Source of the DNA: a virus | Strand: one strand, 5' to 3' | IMG/VR virus record: IMGVR_UViG_3300042691_038864 | Location: 1-33,493 of that record | DNA length: 33,493 nucleotides | Shown: in pieces, positions 21,921 through 29,501 of the stretch | Numbering within the stretch: position 1 is the first letter of the stretch | Layout: the number at the start of each line of letters is the position of its first letter | The notes under the pieces: generated by a model | Seen by the model: only the letters and a program-made list of their open reading frames with translations | Told to the model about the DNA's origin: nothing | Database searches by the model: none | Made by a program: the position numbers and the translations under genes

Positions 21921-22118
21921 ATGTATGATTTATCAAGCTATCATGGCTGTGTAACTGAATGGAATAAATGGTTCGCATGGTACCCTGTCACTACTATTTC
22001 TAAAAAGCGTGTGTGGTTAGAATGGTGTTATAAACGAACAGTATTTGAATGGTCTTGGGAAGGGTTAAAAATTGATAAATATCAATACGCTAACATTTTT
22101 GATATACTAGGAGAATAA
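21921..22118 (+). CDS. Small Trp-rich protein, 65 aa, member of a local paralogue family
   Basis: This short protein is unusually rich in Trp and Tyr (TEWNKWFAWYPV; WLEWCYKR) and ends KYQYANIFDILGE. The ending resembles EQYATMF in the 22685 protein and ERYATMF in the 22928 protein, so the three are probably distant paralogues. No Shine-Dalgarno sequence precedes it. Its end carries the AGGAGA that serves the next gene. Function is unknown. Confidence 0.6.
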   Translation: MYDLSSYHGCVTEWNKWFAWYPVTTISKKRVWLEWCYKRTVFEWSWEGLKIDKYQYANIFDILGE

Positions 22119-22119
22119 T

Positions 22120-22707
22120 ATGACGTAGATTACCGAACTACTTGCAAATGACCTGATTTTTCATTTCAACAAGAAACATTTAGAAGACCCAACTATCCCA
22201 ATGTGGACCATCAAGGCACGTGGGCGTTCTTATTATGTTAACCACGTCTCTTGCGAAATGCCCTGGAGCACAAAAGAAACACCTGACTCCAATCACACCA
22301 AGGGCAGCATCAAAATTCGCAAATGTGTGTTGCGTATTGATCAAGATAATTGTGCAACAATTACCAAACCTACCTCTAATGACATTGCTCGTCTCAAGTA
22401 TAAAAAACCGCCCATCAGAGTTTTGTATGGCGCCTTGTATGCAGACAGTGTGAATCGAGCCGTTGAAAATCATCAGCTCAAACAGGGCAAGACCCTGCTG
22501 GTTAAAGGCATTTGCGGCAACAACTTTTATATCAGTGAATTCTACAAGGATACGGATATAACGCTGCTGACACTAACTTTACCATCTTATGCCATGCGAA
22601 TTTTGAACCCTTACGAACAATACTATCGTTTGTATGATGAGACCGAAGATGATGAGATTTGGGAGATTGAGGAGTACGAAGACGATGAATCAGACGATGC
22701 CGAGTAA
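22120..22707 (+). CDS. Phage protein of 195 codons with in-frame TAG at codon 3
   Basis: ATG at 22120 has an AGGAG seven bases upstream, but codon 3 is TAG (22126-22128). The frame then stays open for 193 more codons: ITELLANDLIFHFNKKHLED, PTIPMWTIKARGRSYYVNHV, then WSTKETPDSNHTKGSIKIR. The stretch between the TAG and the first internal ATG (22201) looks like genuine coding, and from memory similar N-termini (N-K-x-H-x-x-DPT-x-P-W) occur in related phage proteins. The ATG at 22201 has no ribosome binding site. The gene therefore seems to need TAG suppression, which the nearby CUA tRNA could provide. The C-terminus is very acidic. Function is unknown. Initiation at a non-ATG codon after the TAG, or a mutation, are alternatives. 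Confidence 0.7.
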
Positions 22708-22921
22708 AGTGCCTAATATAAGGCACAAACACCAAATTGTAAAATTTGATGCATACAGTTGGGAAGGCAAGCTGGGTGAAGTTTCTGAATGGTGTTGTGA
22801 AAATTTTGCTGATAAACAATCATGGTGGATAGACTGGCAAGGAATAAGTAGCCGCAAAGAATGGTTCATAAGCACTGATAATGAACAATACGCTACCATG
22901 TTTGCATTGAGATGGAGCTAG
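22685..22921 (+). CDS. Small Trp-rich protein, 78 aa, paralogue of its downstream neighbour
   Basis: The start at 22685 overlaps the previous gene and follows GAGGAG by ten bases; 22697 is an alternative. The core (GEVSEWCCENFADKQSWWID; ISTDNEQYATMFALRW) matches the next ORF (EIVDWC...FDQHEQWLID; ITSNERYATMFVLRW). The gene ends TAG and continues in the same frame with CAG TAG ATG into that paralogue. A short hairpin GTGCCT-AATATA-AGGCAC lies near its start. No known domain. Confidence 0.6.
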   Translation: MNQTMPSKVPNIRHKHQIVKFDAYSWEGKLGEVSEWCCENFADKQSWWIDWQGISSRKEWFISTDNEQYATMFALRWS

Positions 22922-22927
22922 CAGTAG

Positions 22928-23104
22928 ATGCAAAAATATATAATCTCATCCAATAAATCCAACTCAGTAATCGAAATAGTTGATTGGTGTGTGTTAACTT
23001 TTGATCAGCATGAACAATGGCTAATTGATATTGTAAACGGTTGTCCAACACTGATAACCAGTAATGAGCGGTATGCTACTATGTTTGTATTGAGATGGGG
23101 TTGA
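22928..23104 (+). CDS. Small Trp-rich protein, 58 aa, tandem paralogue
   Basis: The frame from ATG 22928 to TGA 23102-23104 encodes a shorter copy of the preceding protein, sharing WC near the start, QWLID and ERYATMFVLRWG at the end. It is in the same frame as the preceding gene, with only TAG CAG TAG between, so amber read-through would give a two-domain fusion. GGAG lies ten bases before its ATG, so independent initiation is also possible. Confidence 0.6.
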   Translation: MQKYIISSNKSNSVIEIVDWCVLTFDQHEQWLIDIVNGCPTLITSNERYATMFVLRWG

Positions 23105-23139
23105 AAATCTAATACAAAAAATCTCAGCAACGCCACTTG

Positions 23140-23145
23140 TATAAT
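23140..23145 (+). promoter_or_regulatory. Possible -10 element TATAAT
   Basis: A perfect TATAAT lies 14 bases before the ATG at 23160. No good -35 is seen 17 bases upstream. If used, the leader would be about eight bases with no Shine-Dalgarno sequence. Confidence 0.45.
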
Positions 23146-23159
23146 ATATAAGATAGAAC

Positions 23160-23387
23160 ATGAATAGCCATCACGATCGCAGCACTTACCTCAAAGAACT
23201 TATATACGAAAGTCCCGATGGTGGCAAAACCATAAGAATAAGGCGTTCTTCGTTTTGGAATAAAAACCAGTACACAGAATTCCAATTGGTAGAATTGTTG
23301 GATATGTTGGTGGATAGTGAGCGAGATCCCTCACTGAAAGAAATGATAAGTCAAGCAGTTGCGTACTGGACTCTTAAACATCGATAA
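23160..23387 (+). CDS. Small hypothetical protein, 75 aa
   Basis: A hydrophilic protein with a basic beta part (GGKTIRIRRSSFWNKNQYTE) and a helical end (QLVELLDMLVDSERDPSLKE). No family is recognised. It immediately precedes the clamp loader gene and may be cotranscribed with it from the TATAAT upstream. Confidence 0.6.
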   Translation: MNSHHDRSTYLKELIYESPDGGKTIRIRRSSFWNKNQYTEFQLVELLDMLVDSERDPSLKEMISQAVAYWTLKHR

Positions 23388-23413
23388 TCAGAAGGAATAT
23401 ATAAAATAAGAAC

Positions 23414-24343
23414 ATGAAAGATCTATGGGTAGAAAAATACCGCCCCAAGACACTTGAGGGGTATGTGTTTGCTGGTGAGCAGCAGAAACTTCAGATTGAA
23501 AATTGGATACAGGATCAACAGATCCCCCATTTGTTGTTTAGCGGAGGACCAGGTACTGGCAAGACCACACTGGCCAGAATATTGATTGGTGCTATAAACA
23601 TACATCCCTATGATATGTTGGAAATCAATGCCAGTGCAATAACTGGTATTGAAAATATCAGAACCAATATCTTGAACTTCGTGAGCACTATGCCCTTTGG
23701 CCCCAGCAAAGTGGTTTTGCTGGAAGAAGCCGATCACTTGAGTCAGCCAGCACAGGCTGGCTTGAGAAACATCATGGAAACTCATGCTGACACGGCTAGA
23801 TTTATTTTGACCTGCAATCTTCCGCACAAAATTTTGCCAGCTATCAAAAGTCGGTGTCAGGGGTTTCATATTGAAAAACTCAACATCACTGGGTTCACTC
23901 AACGCATAGCAGAAATTCTTATCAATGAAAACGTGGAGTTTACTGAACAAACTTTAGATATTCTAGACACTTATGTAAAAGCCACGTTTCCTGATCTTAG
24001 AAAATGCATCAACATTTGTCAAATGAATACCATAAACGGCCAGTTGACGTTGAGCAAAGAAGCTCATACTGGCACTGCGGATTATCGTATCACTGCTACT
24101 GACTTGTTCAAGAGTGGTAAAATTCGTGAAGCTCGTAATCTGATATGCAACAATATATCTGCAGATGATGTTGAGGAACTGATCACCTGGGCTTATCAGA
24201 ACCTGGAATTATGGAGCAAAACACCAGAGGGACAGGATCAGGCTATTTTGATTATACGCAAAGCAGCAGTGAACGCCAGCATGGTTGCTGATCACGAAAT
24301 CAACGTAGCAGCCATGTTCACAGAATTAGGACAAATCAATTAA
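23414..24343 (+). CDS. 44: Sliding clamp loader ATPase subunit (gp44/RFC-like)
   Basis: The 309-residue AAA+ protein begins LWVEKYRPKTLEGYV, the signature opening of RFC small subunits and T4 gp44. It then shows Walker A (GGPGTGKTT), Walker B (KVVLLEEADHL) and the SRC arginine-finger motif (AIKSRCQGF). In T4, gp44 with gp62 loads the gp45 clamp onto DNA for replication and late transcription. The second Walker B acidic residue is E-E-A-D instead of D-E-A-D, as in some phage versions. The C-terminal collar domain is helical. The gene is intact. The partner position downstream is occupied by a protein I cannot identify as gp62. Confidence 0.9.
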   Translation: MKDLWVEKYRPKTLEGYVFAGEQQKLQIENWIQDQQIPHLLFSGGPGTGKTTLARILIGAINIHPYDMLEINASAITGIENIRTNILNFVSTMPFGPSKVVLLEEADHLSQPAQAGLRNIMETHADTARFILTCNLPHKILPAIKSRCQGFHIEKLNITGFTQRIAEILINENVEFTEQTLDILDTYVKATFPDLRKCINICQMNTINGQLTLSKEAHTGTADYRITATDLFKSGKIREARNLICNNISADDVEELITWAYQNLELWSKTPEGQDQAILIIRKAAVNASMVADHEINVAAMFTELGQIN

Positions 24344-24351
24344 GGAAGACT

Positions 24352-24771
24352 ATGTATCTACTAGCAAAATACTACAAGGTTCCTCGGGACCCAAAAAGAA
24401 CCAGCGAAAAGGGCTATATTCTAGACCAAGAAAATTTTCGCTGGGACGAATCGGTAAATTTCGTGATCAAACCCACTGATAAAGACCTCAGGGAAAACAA
24501 CGTGGTGCTGGATATTTTTGGCCAGCAGATGCTGAAATGCAGTGTCGCTGATCGCATTGGCACTGATTTTGACATGGTGTTTGCCTATTTCTATAAGAAC
24601 TATCAAACTTACTTTGATCGTATCTTTGCAGCCGTGGGCATCAAGGCCGTTGACGAACAAGGTAATGAAATTGTACCCGAAACGTCTGGTCCGCTGCCAG
24701 TTGAACATCCACAACAACCAGCAGCGGAACCAAATACCGAGACTATTTCAGATCAAACAGTTTCGCCGTAA
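24352..24771 (+). CDS. Unknown protein downstream of clamp loader, 139 aa
   Basis: AAGGA lies before the ATG. The protein begins with a short beta segment (YLLAKYYKVPRDPKR), has a core with NFVIKPTDKDLRENNVVLDIF, then a helical stretch (DFDMVFAYFYKNYQTYFDRI), and ends in a Pro/Gln-rich tail. By position it could be the clamp-loader small subunit (gp62), but I see no resemblance to T4 gp62 and do not assign it. It converges with phoH, overlapping it tail to tail by 19 bases. Confidence 0.6.
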   Translation: MYLLAKYYKVPRDPKRTSEKGYILDQENFRWDESVNFVIKPTDKDLRENNVVLDIFGQQMLKCSVADRIGTDFDMVFAYFYKNYQTYFDRIFAAVGIKAVDEQGNEIVPETSGPLPVEHPQQPAAEPNTETISDQTVSP

Positions 24772-25478
24772 ATTTTTAAAATTTCAGCAACAGCAGGATG
24801 CCGCTCGATGTGATTGTAATTGAATTCAATTCCGCTCACAAAGCGGCATTTTCCTATCTGAGACACTAGAGTTTTAAAATCCAGCAACCCGTTTTGGGAT
24901 GCTTTGCGATCAGTTTGTGCAAGATCACCAGTGAGTATGATTTTGCTACCTTCACCAATGCGGGTAAGCAACATTTTCATTTGGGCAGGTGTGGCATTTT
25001 GCATCTCGTCAGCTATTACCCAAGCATTCTTGAAAGTTCTACCTCTCATGTATGCCAGAGGTGCTAGCTCAATGGTTTGATTCTGGATCATTTGTTCAAT
25101 TTGGTTCATATCATAACATTCTCTGATGATATCAAACAGTGGTTGAGTCCATGGTGCCATTTTGCTATTGAGGTCACCAGGCAAATAACCATGGCTTTCA
25201 CCCTCTACTCCCACGGCTGGTCTGGTTAATATCAATCGTTTTACTGTGCCATCACGCAAGGCTTGTATGCCAGCCATCATGGCCAAGAGAGTTTTGCCGG
25301 TACCTGCAGGACCCACTGCAAAAACAATATACTTAGTGGGGTCCATGAGCAAGTCCAAATATTCCTCTTGGACAGTGTTTCGAGGTACAATATTAAGGGA
25401 ATTTTTCTGTACTCGATCAAATTGGATCGTGTTGTTGGCATTAGTTGCCGCTTTTTGTTGCTGTCTTTTCTTCGACAT
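24753..25478 (-). CDS. phoH: PhoH-like ATPase
   Basis: The start is the ATG at 25478, six bases after GGAGG. The 241-residue protein has PhoH-family motifs: Walker A (GPAGTGKTLLAM), the family block RPAVGVEGESHGYLPGD, YMRGRTFKNAWVIADEMQN (Walker B region) and ILTGDLAQTD. PhoH proteins are RNA-related ATPases of superfamily 1 helicase type; phage versions are widespread, especially in marine T4-like phages, and their role in infection is unsettled. It is one of only two minus-strand genes in the window and converges on the clamp-loader operon. The basic N-terminus (SKKRQQQK) fits nucleic acid binding. Confidence 0.9.
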   Translation of the reverse strand: MSKKRQQQKAATNANNTIQFDRVQKNSLNIVPRNTVQEEYLDLLMDPTKYIVFAVGPAGTGKTLLAMMAGIQALRDGTVKRLILTRPAVGVEGESHGYLPGDLNSKMAPWTQPLFDIIRECYDMNQIEQMIQNQTIELAPLAYMRGRTFKNAWVIADEMQNATPAQMKMLLTRIGEGSKIILTGDLAQTDRKASQNGLLDFKTLVSQIGKCRFVSGIEFNYNHIERHPAVAEILKIYGETV

Positions 25479-25600
25479 CAAGTCCTCCCTGGATTTAGTG
25501 GATGTCTATGATATTTAAGCGATATGAAAAAATATTCACCACAATGTGTTTTTGCTGAAAATTTTGACTAAGTAAACAGTATGCCTTTTCGTTCAGATAG

Positions 25601-25608
25601 TATAAATA
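25601..25608 (+). promoter_or_regulatory. Perfect T4-type late box TATAAATA
   Basis: An exact TATAAATA in the divergent gap between phoH and the 25627 gene. The expected start near 25614 would leave a short leader with AAGG before the ATG. Confidence 0.7.
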
Positions 25609-25626
25609 AATGGAAGGCAATAAAAG

Positions 25627-26202
25627 ATGGCAACTCAGCTGAAAGAAATTATTGAAAACATAAAACAAGTGAGCATGTCCAGCTCTTCTCTGAATACTCT
25701 ATTGGATTTTGAAAGAGTGCTGGACGAAATGAATCTGTATGCTTTTATGAACTGGAAGACTGGTGAGCTGGTTCAGGGGCCTGAAGTTGGCAAGTATCGT
25801 GTAAAATGCACGTTTATGTGGCCCTATGGTATGATGCCAGACCCAGCTGGTGCTGAACGATTACTGAACTTTGGAGCCCGTGTGCAGTGGTCCAAAGATT
25901 GGTTATTGTACCCCATTGAGGTTAAATCAGCTGATGACTATCGTCCTGGTATTAAAAAACCCCGTATTGCACAAAAGCAGATATGGTTAGTAACCATTGA
26001 TTTACCCAAGAGTTTGATCAAAGACATTGAACGCGGTGTGGCAGATGTACTAAACAGCACAGTGGATCTGGATGACATTGATGCTGCATACGAGAAAGAT
26101 CTGGACAAACAGGGTGTCAACAGCGATCAAGTGGATCAGCAGGTATCAGACGAAATGCAAGGAGCCGCTGGAGAAGAGCAAACTGGAGGTTTGGGATTAT
26201 GA
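25627..26202 (+). CDS. Late phage protein of unknown function, 191 aa
   Basis: The ATG follows a GGAAGG site and a perfect late box. The protein is helical at its N-terminus (KEIIENIKQVSMSSSSLNTL), has an alpha/beta core (GKYRVKCTFMWPYGMMPDP), and ends in an acidic Gln-rich tail. No family is recognised. The promoter and the coupled neighbour suggest a virion or assembly role. Its stop overlaps the next start (ATGA). Confidence 0.7.
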   Translation: MATQLKEIIENIKQVSMSSSSLNTLLDFERVLDEMNLYAFMNWKTGELVQGPEVGKYRVKCTFMWPYGMMPDPAGAERLLNFGARVQWSKDWLLYPIEVKSADDYRPGIKKPRIAQKQIWLVTIDLPKSLIKDIERGVADVLNSTVDLDDIDAAYEKDLDKQGVNSDQVDQQVSDEMQGAAGEEQTGGLGL

Positions 26203-26738
26203 AACATCTAACTGAAAGTTTTGAAGTGGGCGATCTGGAAAATGTTTTGCAAAATTGGATTCATGTGGATGAATACAAAAGCAAAATGAGTCGTGATGAC
26301 AAAAATTGTGTAATCAGCTTCACAGTGGATGACAAAGTTGCTGCAAGTGACCTGGTGGATTTTCTGGAACGTGGTTATGATTTTGTTCTGGATGCTGATA
26401 TCAGTAATAGTGAGATCAGTATCAACCGTTATCTGGTGTTTATGGAACTGGCTAGAAGAACCACAATGTATGAAAAAATACACAAGATACTCAGCGATCT
26501 CAAAGCAGCCAGTGGTATTAATCCCAACCAGTGGAAATTCAAATTTATGAAAGACAAAGAGTACCAGCCTTTCACCAAAGAAAATTTTGATAACATTGTC
26601 CCGCTGAGCCCTAAAGAATATCGTAAACGCTATCAAAAACCCATTGATGATCTTAAAACAGCAGCAGGGTTACCAGTATCCACTGCACCTGTGGAAGACC
26701 AGGATCTCAAGCAATTACAAAATCTAGCTGGTATCTAA
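26199..26738 (+). CDS. Late phage protein of unknown function, 179 aa
   Basis: Coupled to the preceding gene by ATGA. It begins MKHLTESFEVGDLEN, a leader style seen on other T4-like late proteins, including the SOD here. The middle is a regular alpha/beta domain (DLVDFLERGYDFVLDADISN) and the C-terminus is basic and helical (LSPKEYRKRYQKPIDDLK). No catalytic motif is recognised. Probably acts with the 25627 product. Confidence 0.68.
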   Translation: MKHLTESFEVGDLENVLQNWIHVDEYKSKMSRDDKNCVISFTVDDKVAASDLVDFLERGYDFVLDADISNSEISINRYLVFMELARRTTMYEKIHKILSDLKAASGINPNQWKFKFMKDKEYQPFTKENFDNIVPLSPKEYRKRYQKPIDDLKTAAGLPVSTAPVEDQDLKQLQNLAGI

Positions 26739-26749
26739 AAGGATCTCTT

Positions 26750-27244
26750 ATGTTCATGCGAGCAAAATTAATGGCTATTGTGGGTGTTGGACTAGCAGTC
26801 ATGATGCTGGGATTTTGGCTTTATTATCGCAGCAGTCAGAAAAAATTACAAGAACAGGCTGCTGAAATTGCTCGTAAAGAAATAGAAGTAGAGCAGCAAA
26901 AAGCCATACGTGAACAGATAGAAAAAGACATCAAAAAAGCCACTGAGCTCAGAGGCGAAGTAAATCGTGCAATGCAACGAACCCAGCAGAGTATTGATGA
27001 TATGAGAACAAAACTGGGACCCAGAACTGACCCTGCCACTGGTGCAGTAACCACATTAGGAAAAGCTGCGGTAGAAAAAACCGACACCATAGAACGAGCA
27101 GTAAACCGTGGTACGTTGGAACAATTGAGGTGCTTTGAACTATTAACTGGCAGTCCACTATCCGAAGGAGAACGCAATGGCAAAATCACCAATTCACTTT
27201 GTCCTGACCTGCTTGCTCAGCCTAAACCTGTTGCTGCTAAGTAG
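26750..27244 (+). CDS. i-spanin (Rz-like inner-membrane lysis protein)
   Basis: One N-terminal membrane segment (about residues 6-25, IVGVGLAVMMLGFWLYY) is followed by a long charged coiled coil (about 32-95) and a short Cys-containing end (NSLCPDLL). That is the layout of class I i-spanins, which sit in the inner membrane, span the periplasm and pair with an outer-membrane lipoprotein to fuse the membranes at lysis. The start of the lipoprotein gene is nested in its 3' end, the classic Rz/Rz1 arrangement. AAGGA precedes the ATG. Confidence 0.82.
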   Translation: MFMRAKLMAIVGVGLAVMMLGFWLYYRSSQKKLQEQAAEIARKEIEVEQQKAIREQIEKDIKKATELRGEVNRAMQRTQQSIDDMRTKLGPRTDPATGAVTTLGKAAVEKTDTIERAVNRGTLEQLRCFELLTGSPLSEGERNGKITNSLCPDLLAQPKPVAAK

Positions 27245-27767
27245 TTGTTTTAGTCGCAAAGTTCAAGTTCAAGTTGCTCCGGTTGACAGAAAACCCATTG
27301 ATCTGCCTGCTATCCCGCCACTACAACTGGACGGTATGCGGTGGCAAATCGTTACGGAATCCAACTTTCAGGAACAAATGAAAAAAATCAAAGACAGTGG
27401 ATTACAACCAGTATTTTTTGCACTGGATGAAAAAGGTTACGAAGCTCTAAGCATTAACATGACCAAGATACGCGGTTATGTTTCTCAACAAAAATCAGTG
27501 ATTTTCGCATTGAAGAGCTACTATGGGGTTCCGGATAATCCAGAAAGCCTAACTCCTCCTGCCAGTATAATAGCTCAGATGCAGGCTGCACAAACCAATA
27601 CACCAGTCACAAAACCTGCCGAAACGCCTGTGGCCAAACCTGCCGAAACACCCGCATCCGCGCCCACTGCTGCACCACCAGCCAATCCTATTAGCAATAA
27701 CACTCAACCAGCCGCTGGTGCTAAAAAACGGCTGGCTAAACTGATACCACAGTATGTGAAGAAATAA
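27177..27767 (+). CDS. o-spanin-type lipoprotein (Rz1-like)
   Basis: The ATG lies seven bases after AAGGAG, inside the end of the i-spanin gene in another frame (68-base overlap). The first 24 residues form a lipoprotein signal with lipobox LSSC (Cys24). The mature part is larger than a typical Rz1, with a small domain (LDGMRWQIVTESNFQEQM) followed by a Pro/Ala-rich tail containing TKPAETPVAKPAETP repeats that could cross the periplasm. The gene order with a coiled-coil membrane protein supports an o-spanin role. The extra folded domain is unusual. Confidence 0.78.
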   Translation: MAKSPIHFVLTCLLSLNLLLLSSCFSRKVQVQVAPVDRKPIDLPAIPPLQLDGMRWQIVTESNFQEQMKKIKDSGLQPVFFALDEKGYEALSINMTKIRGYVSQQKSVIFALKSYYGVPDNPESLTPPASIIAQMQAAQTNTPVTKPAETPVAKPAETPASAPTAAPPANPISNNTQPAAGAKKRLAKLIPQYVKK

Positions 27768-27793
27768 CACTATACTATTTTGGTCTCAAATGG

Positions 27794-27801
27794 TGTAAAT
27801 A
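27794..27801 (+). promoter_or_regulatory. Late-promoter-like box TGTAAATA
   Basis: It lies 24 bases before the lipase start. An AAAGGAGA ribosome binding site follows, so this would be a conventional leader. TATAAT-like sequence also overlaps here, so the type of promoter is uncertain. Confidence 0.4.
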
Positions 27802-27825
27802 TAATATACCAAAAGGAGATCAAAA

Positions 27826-28614
27826 ATGCCTGGAGTTAAAGACCTTTCCTTTGCTGAACAGAGTTGGTTTTTTGCAGTGTTAAGTGGACTGTGTTATCAA
27901 GCCCCCAAAGAAGCTCGTCCACAATTTAAAAAACTAGGGTACACCAATGTAACTTTCCTGGATCGTAATGGTTCTCAGGGATACATTTTGGAAAATCGCA
28001 CCGAGAACATTGTGGTATGTCGTGGAACAGAAGTATCTGACCCACGTGATGCAATAGCTGACCTCAAAGTCTGGTACGCTAAAGAACCTCGTTTGGGTAT
28101 GGTACATGCAGGATTTCGCCAGAGCGTGGACAATCTTTGGGATGAAGTAAAACATCACATCCTGGAAGATGGTTATAAGCCTGTGTTTTTTGCTGGACAT
28201 AGTCTGGGCGGAGCAATGGCCAGCATCATGGCTGTGCGCATGTTACACGATCCTGAAATGATTAAACCACAAAAACTTTATACCTATGGGGCGCCACGTG
28301 CATTTAGTATGCTGGGCAGTCGTTTGACTTGTGCTGGTATTGAACATCATCGCTGGGTCAATAATATGGACATAGTTCCTCGTAGCCCTGGAGTGCTTAT
28401 GGGATACGGGCATTTTGGTGAAATGCATTACATCAACAGTTGGGGTAACGTGGTACCTAACCATAATGTATTCAACCGAGAATGGGATCGTCTCACTGCT
28501 TGGAAAAGAGCAGCCACTGACGATACGCTGGGATATGTGGACAGTCACAGTATGGTACAGTATGTGGCTGCACTGGAACGATTTAAGAATGGCATAGTAA
28601 TGCCTCAAGGGTAA
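27826..28614 (+). CDS. Class-3 lipase (alpha/beta hydrolase)
   Basis: The 262-residue protein has the class-3 (fungal-type) lipase features: the CRGTE strand near residue 65 (oxyanion region), HAGF, the nucleophile elbow GHSLGGAMA with Ser126, an Asp in VNNMDIVPR and a downstream His (YINSWGN region or DSHSM). No signal peptide is seen, so it would reach its substrate only after membrane disruption or from the cytoplasmic face. It sits between the spanins and the holin-like gene, so membrane lipid breakdown during lysis is an attractive inference. AAAGGAGA precedes the ATG. Confidence 0.87.
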   Translation: MPGVKDLSFAEQSWFFAVLSGLCYQAPKEARPQFKKLGYTNVTFLDRNGSQGYILENRTENIVVCRGTEVSDPRDAIADLKVWYAKEPRLGMVHAGFRQSVDNLWDEVKHHILEDGYKPVFFAGHSLGGAMASIMAVRMLHDPEMIKPQKLYTYGAPRAFSMLGSRLTCAGIEHHRWVNNMDIVPRSPGVLMGYGHFGEMHYINSWGNVVPNHNVFNREWDRLTAWKRAATDDTLGYVDSHSMVQYVAALERFKNGIVMPQG

Positions 28615-28636
28615 AATTCAAACAAGGAGAATTACA

Positions 28637-29251
28637 ATGGGTTTAATTGCTCGACGAGCCGAAAAATACAAGAGCGTGGACGGCTATCTTAAAGAACTCT
28701 GGCGCCCACTTATGGCCTGGAACTATGCTATTATTGTTCTATTTGATTTCATGCTAGGGCCTATTCTGTTAGGAATCTATAGTGTAGCAACTCACCAACC
28801 TTACATACAGTGGCAACCACTAACCATCCAGGGTGGCGGCATGTTTCATATTGCCATGGGTGCTGTGATTGGTGTTAGTGCTTGGAGCCGAGGTCAGGAA
28901 AAAATTTCTGGTACCGACACTGGCGGAATGCCCGAAATGCCTGGTAGTTGGGATACAAACGCAAAAACTGGTCCACTGATTCCACAGTATGTGCCGCCGC
29001 AGAACAATCAGTTTAACACTGGTCAGTTCCCTCAGCCCATACAAAACACACCACCACAGTTTAACCAGATGCCTGCTAACCCTGGCGTAAATCCCGGTTA
29101 CAGTGAACCAGTATATACACCAACGCCGCAACCGGTTGCACAGCCAGCGCCGCAGCCCTATGTACAACCACAAATTAACATCAGTGTGGATACCACTCCA
29201 GACACACCAGTAAAAAGCAAATCTGGATTTCCCAAAGCCAAACGGTTTTAG
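28637..29251 (+). CDS. Holin-like membrane protein with Pro/Gln-rich tail, 204 aa
   Basis: AAGGAGA precedes the ATG. Two membrane segments (about residues 28-50 and 66-84) are followed by GVSAWSRGQEK, a pattern of the 3-TM holin superfamily (W-x-P-L-T, G-G-x-x-H-x-x-x-G). A helical basic N-terminus precedes them. The C-terminal ~115 residues are Pro/Gln/Asn-rich and disordered, unusual for a holin, and end basic. Position in the lysis cassette supports a holin role. The gene ends in TAG. Confidence 0.72.
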   Translation: MGLIARRAEKYKSVDGYLKELWRPLMAWNYAIIVLFDFMLGPILLGIYSVATHQPYIQWQPLTIQGGGMFHIAMGAVIGVSAWSRGQEKISGTDTGGMPEMPGSWDTNAKTGPLIPQYVPPQNNQFNTGQFPQPIQNTPPQFNQMPANPGVNPGYSEPVYTPTPQPVAQPAPQPYVQPQINISVDTTPDTPVKSKSGFPKAKRF

Positions 29252-29313
29252 CGAGAATTTTTCAGCACAGAGTATTCAACAAAATAACTATTCAGAGGAG
29301 CGTATAAACATCA

Positions 29314-29499
29314 ATGACACTACATGAACAAATTGTTTCTGCTTATGAGACTTATGTTGCTGAAACTGAGAAGTTTGAAAGCAAGGGAGTAAAGGCTGCT
29401 GCCGCTCGTGCTCGCAAAGCACTGGGTGACATGGGCAAACTGGCCAAGGCTCGCAGAGCTGAAATTCAGGAAGCCAAGAACGCAGCAGACAACAAGTAA
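29314..29499 (+). CDS. Small basic Hc1-like (histone H1-like) protein, 61 aa
   Basis: This is a Lys/Ala/Arg-rich helical protein. The core KGVKAAAARARKALGDMGKL followed by AKARRAEIQ resembles the chlamydial histone-like Hc1 family and its phage relatives. Such proteins may bind DNA, for example in packaging or nucleoid control. AGGAG lies upstream. The stop is two bases before the DnaJ start. Confidence 0.7.
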   Translation: MTLHEQIVSAYETYVAETEKFESKGVKAAAARARKALGDMGKLAKARRAEIQEAKNAADNK

Positions 29500-29501
29500 A
29501 C

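Noticed and set aside
22201-22707. Start of the amber-interrupted gene at 22201
   Set aside because: There is no ribosome binding site before this ATG, and the 24 codons upstream look like coding sequence that continues the same protein.
24352-24771. Clamp-loader small subunit gp62
   Set aside because: The position fits, but the sequence shows no resemblance to T4 gp62 and has a Pro/Gln tail. Left as unknown.
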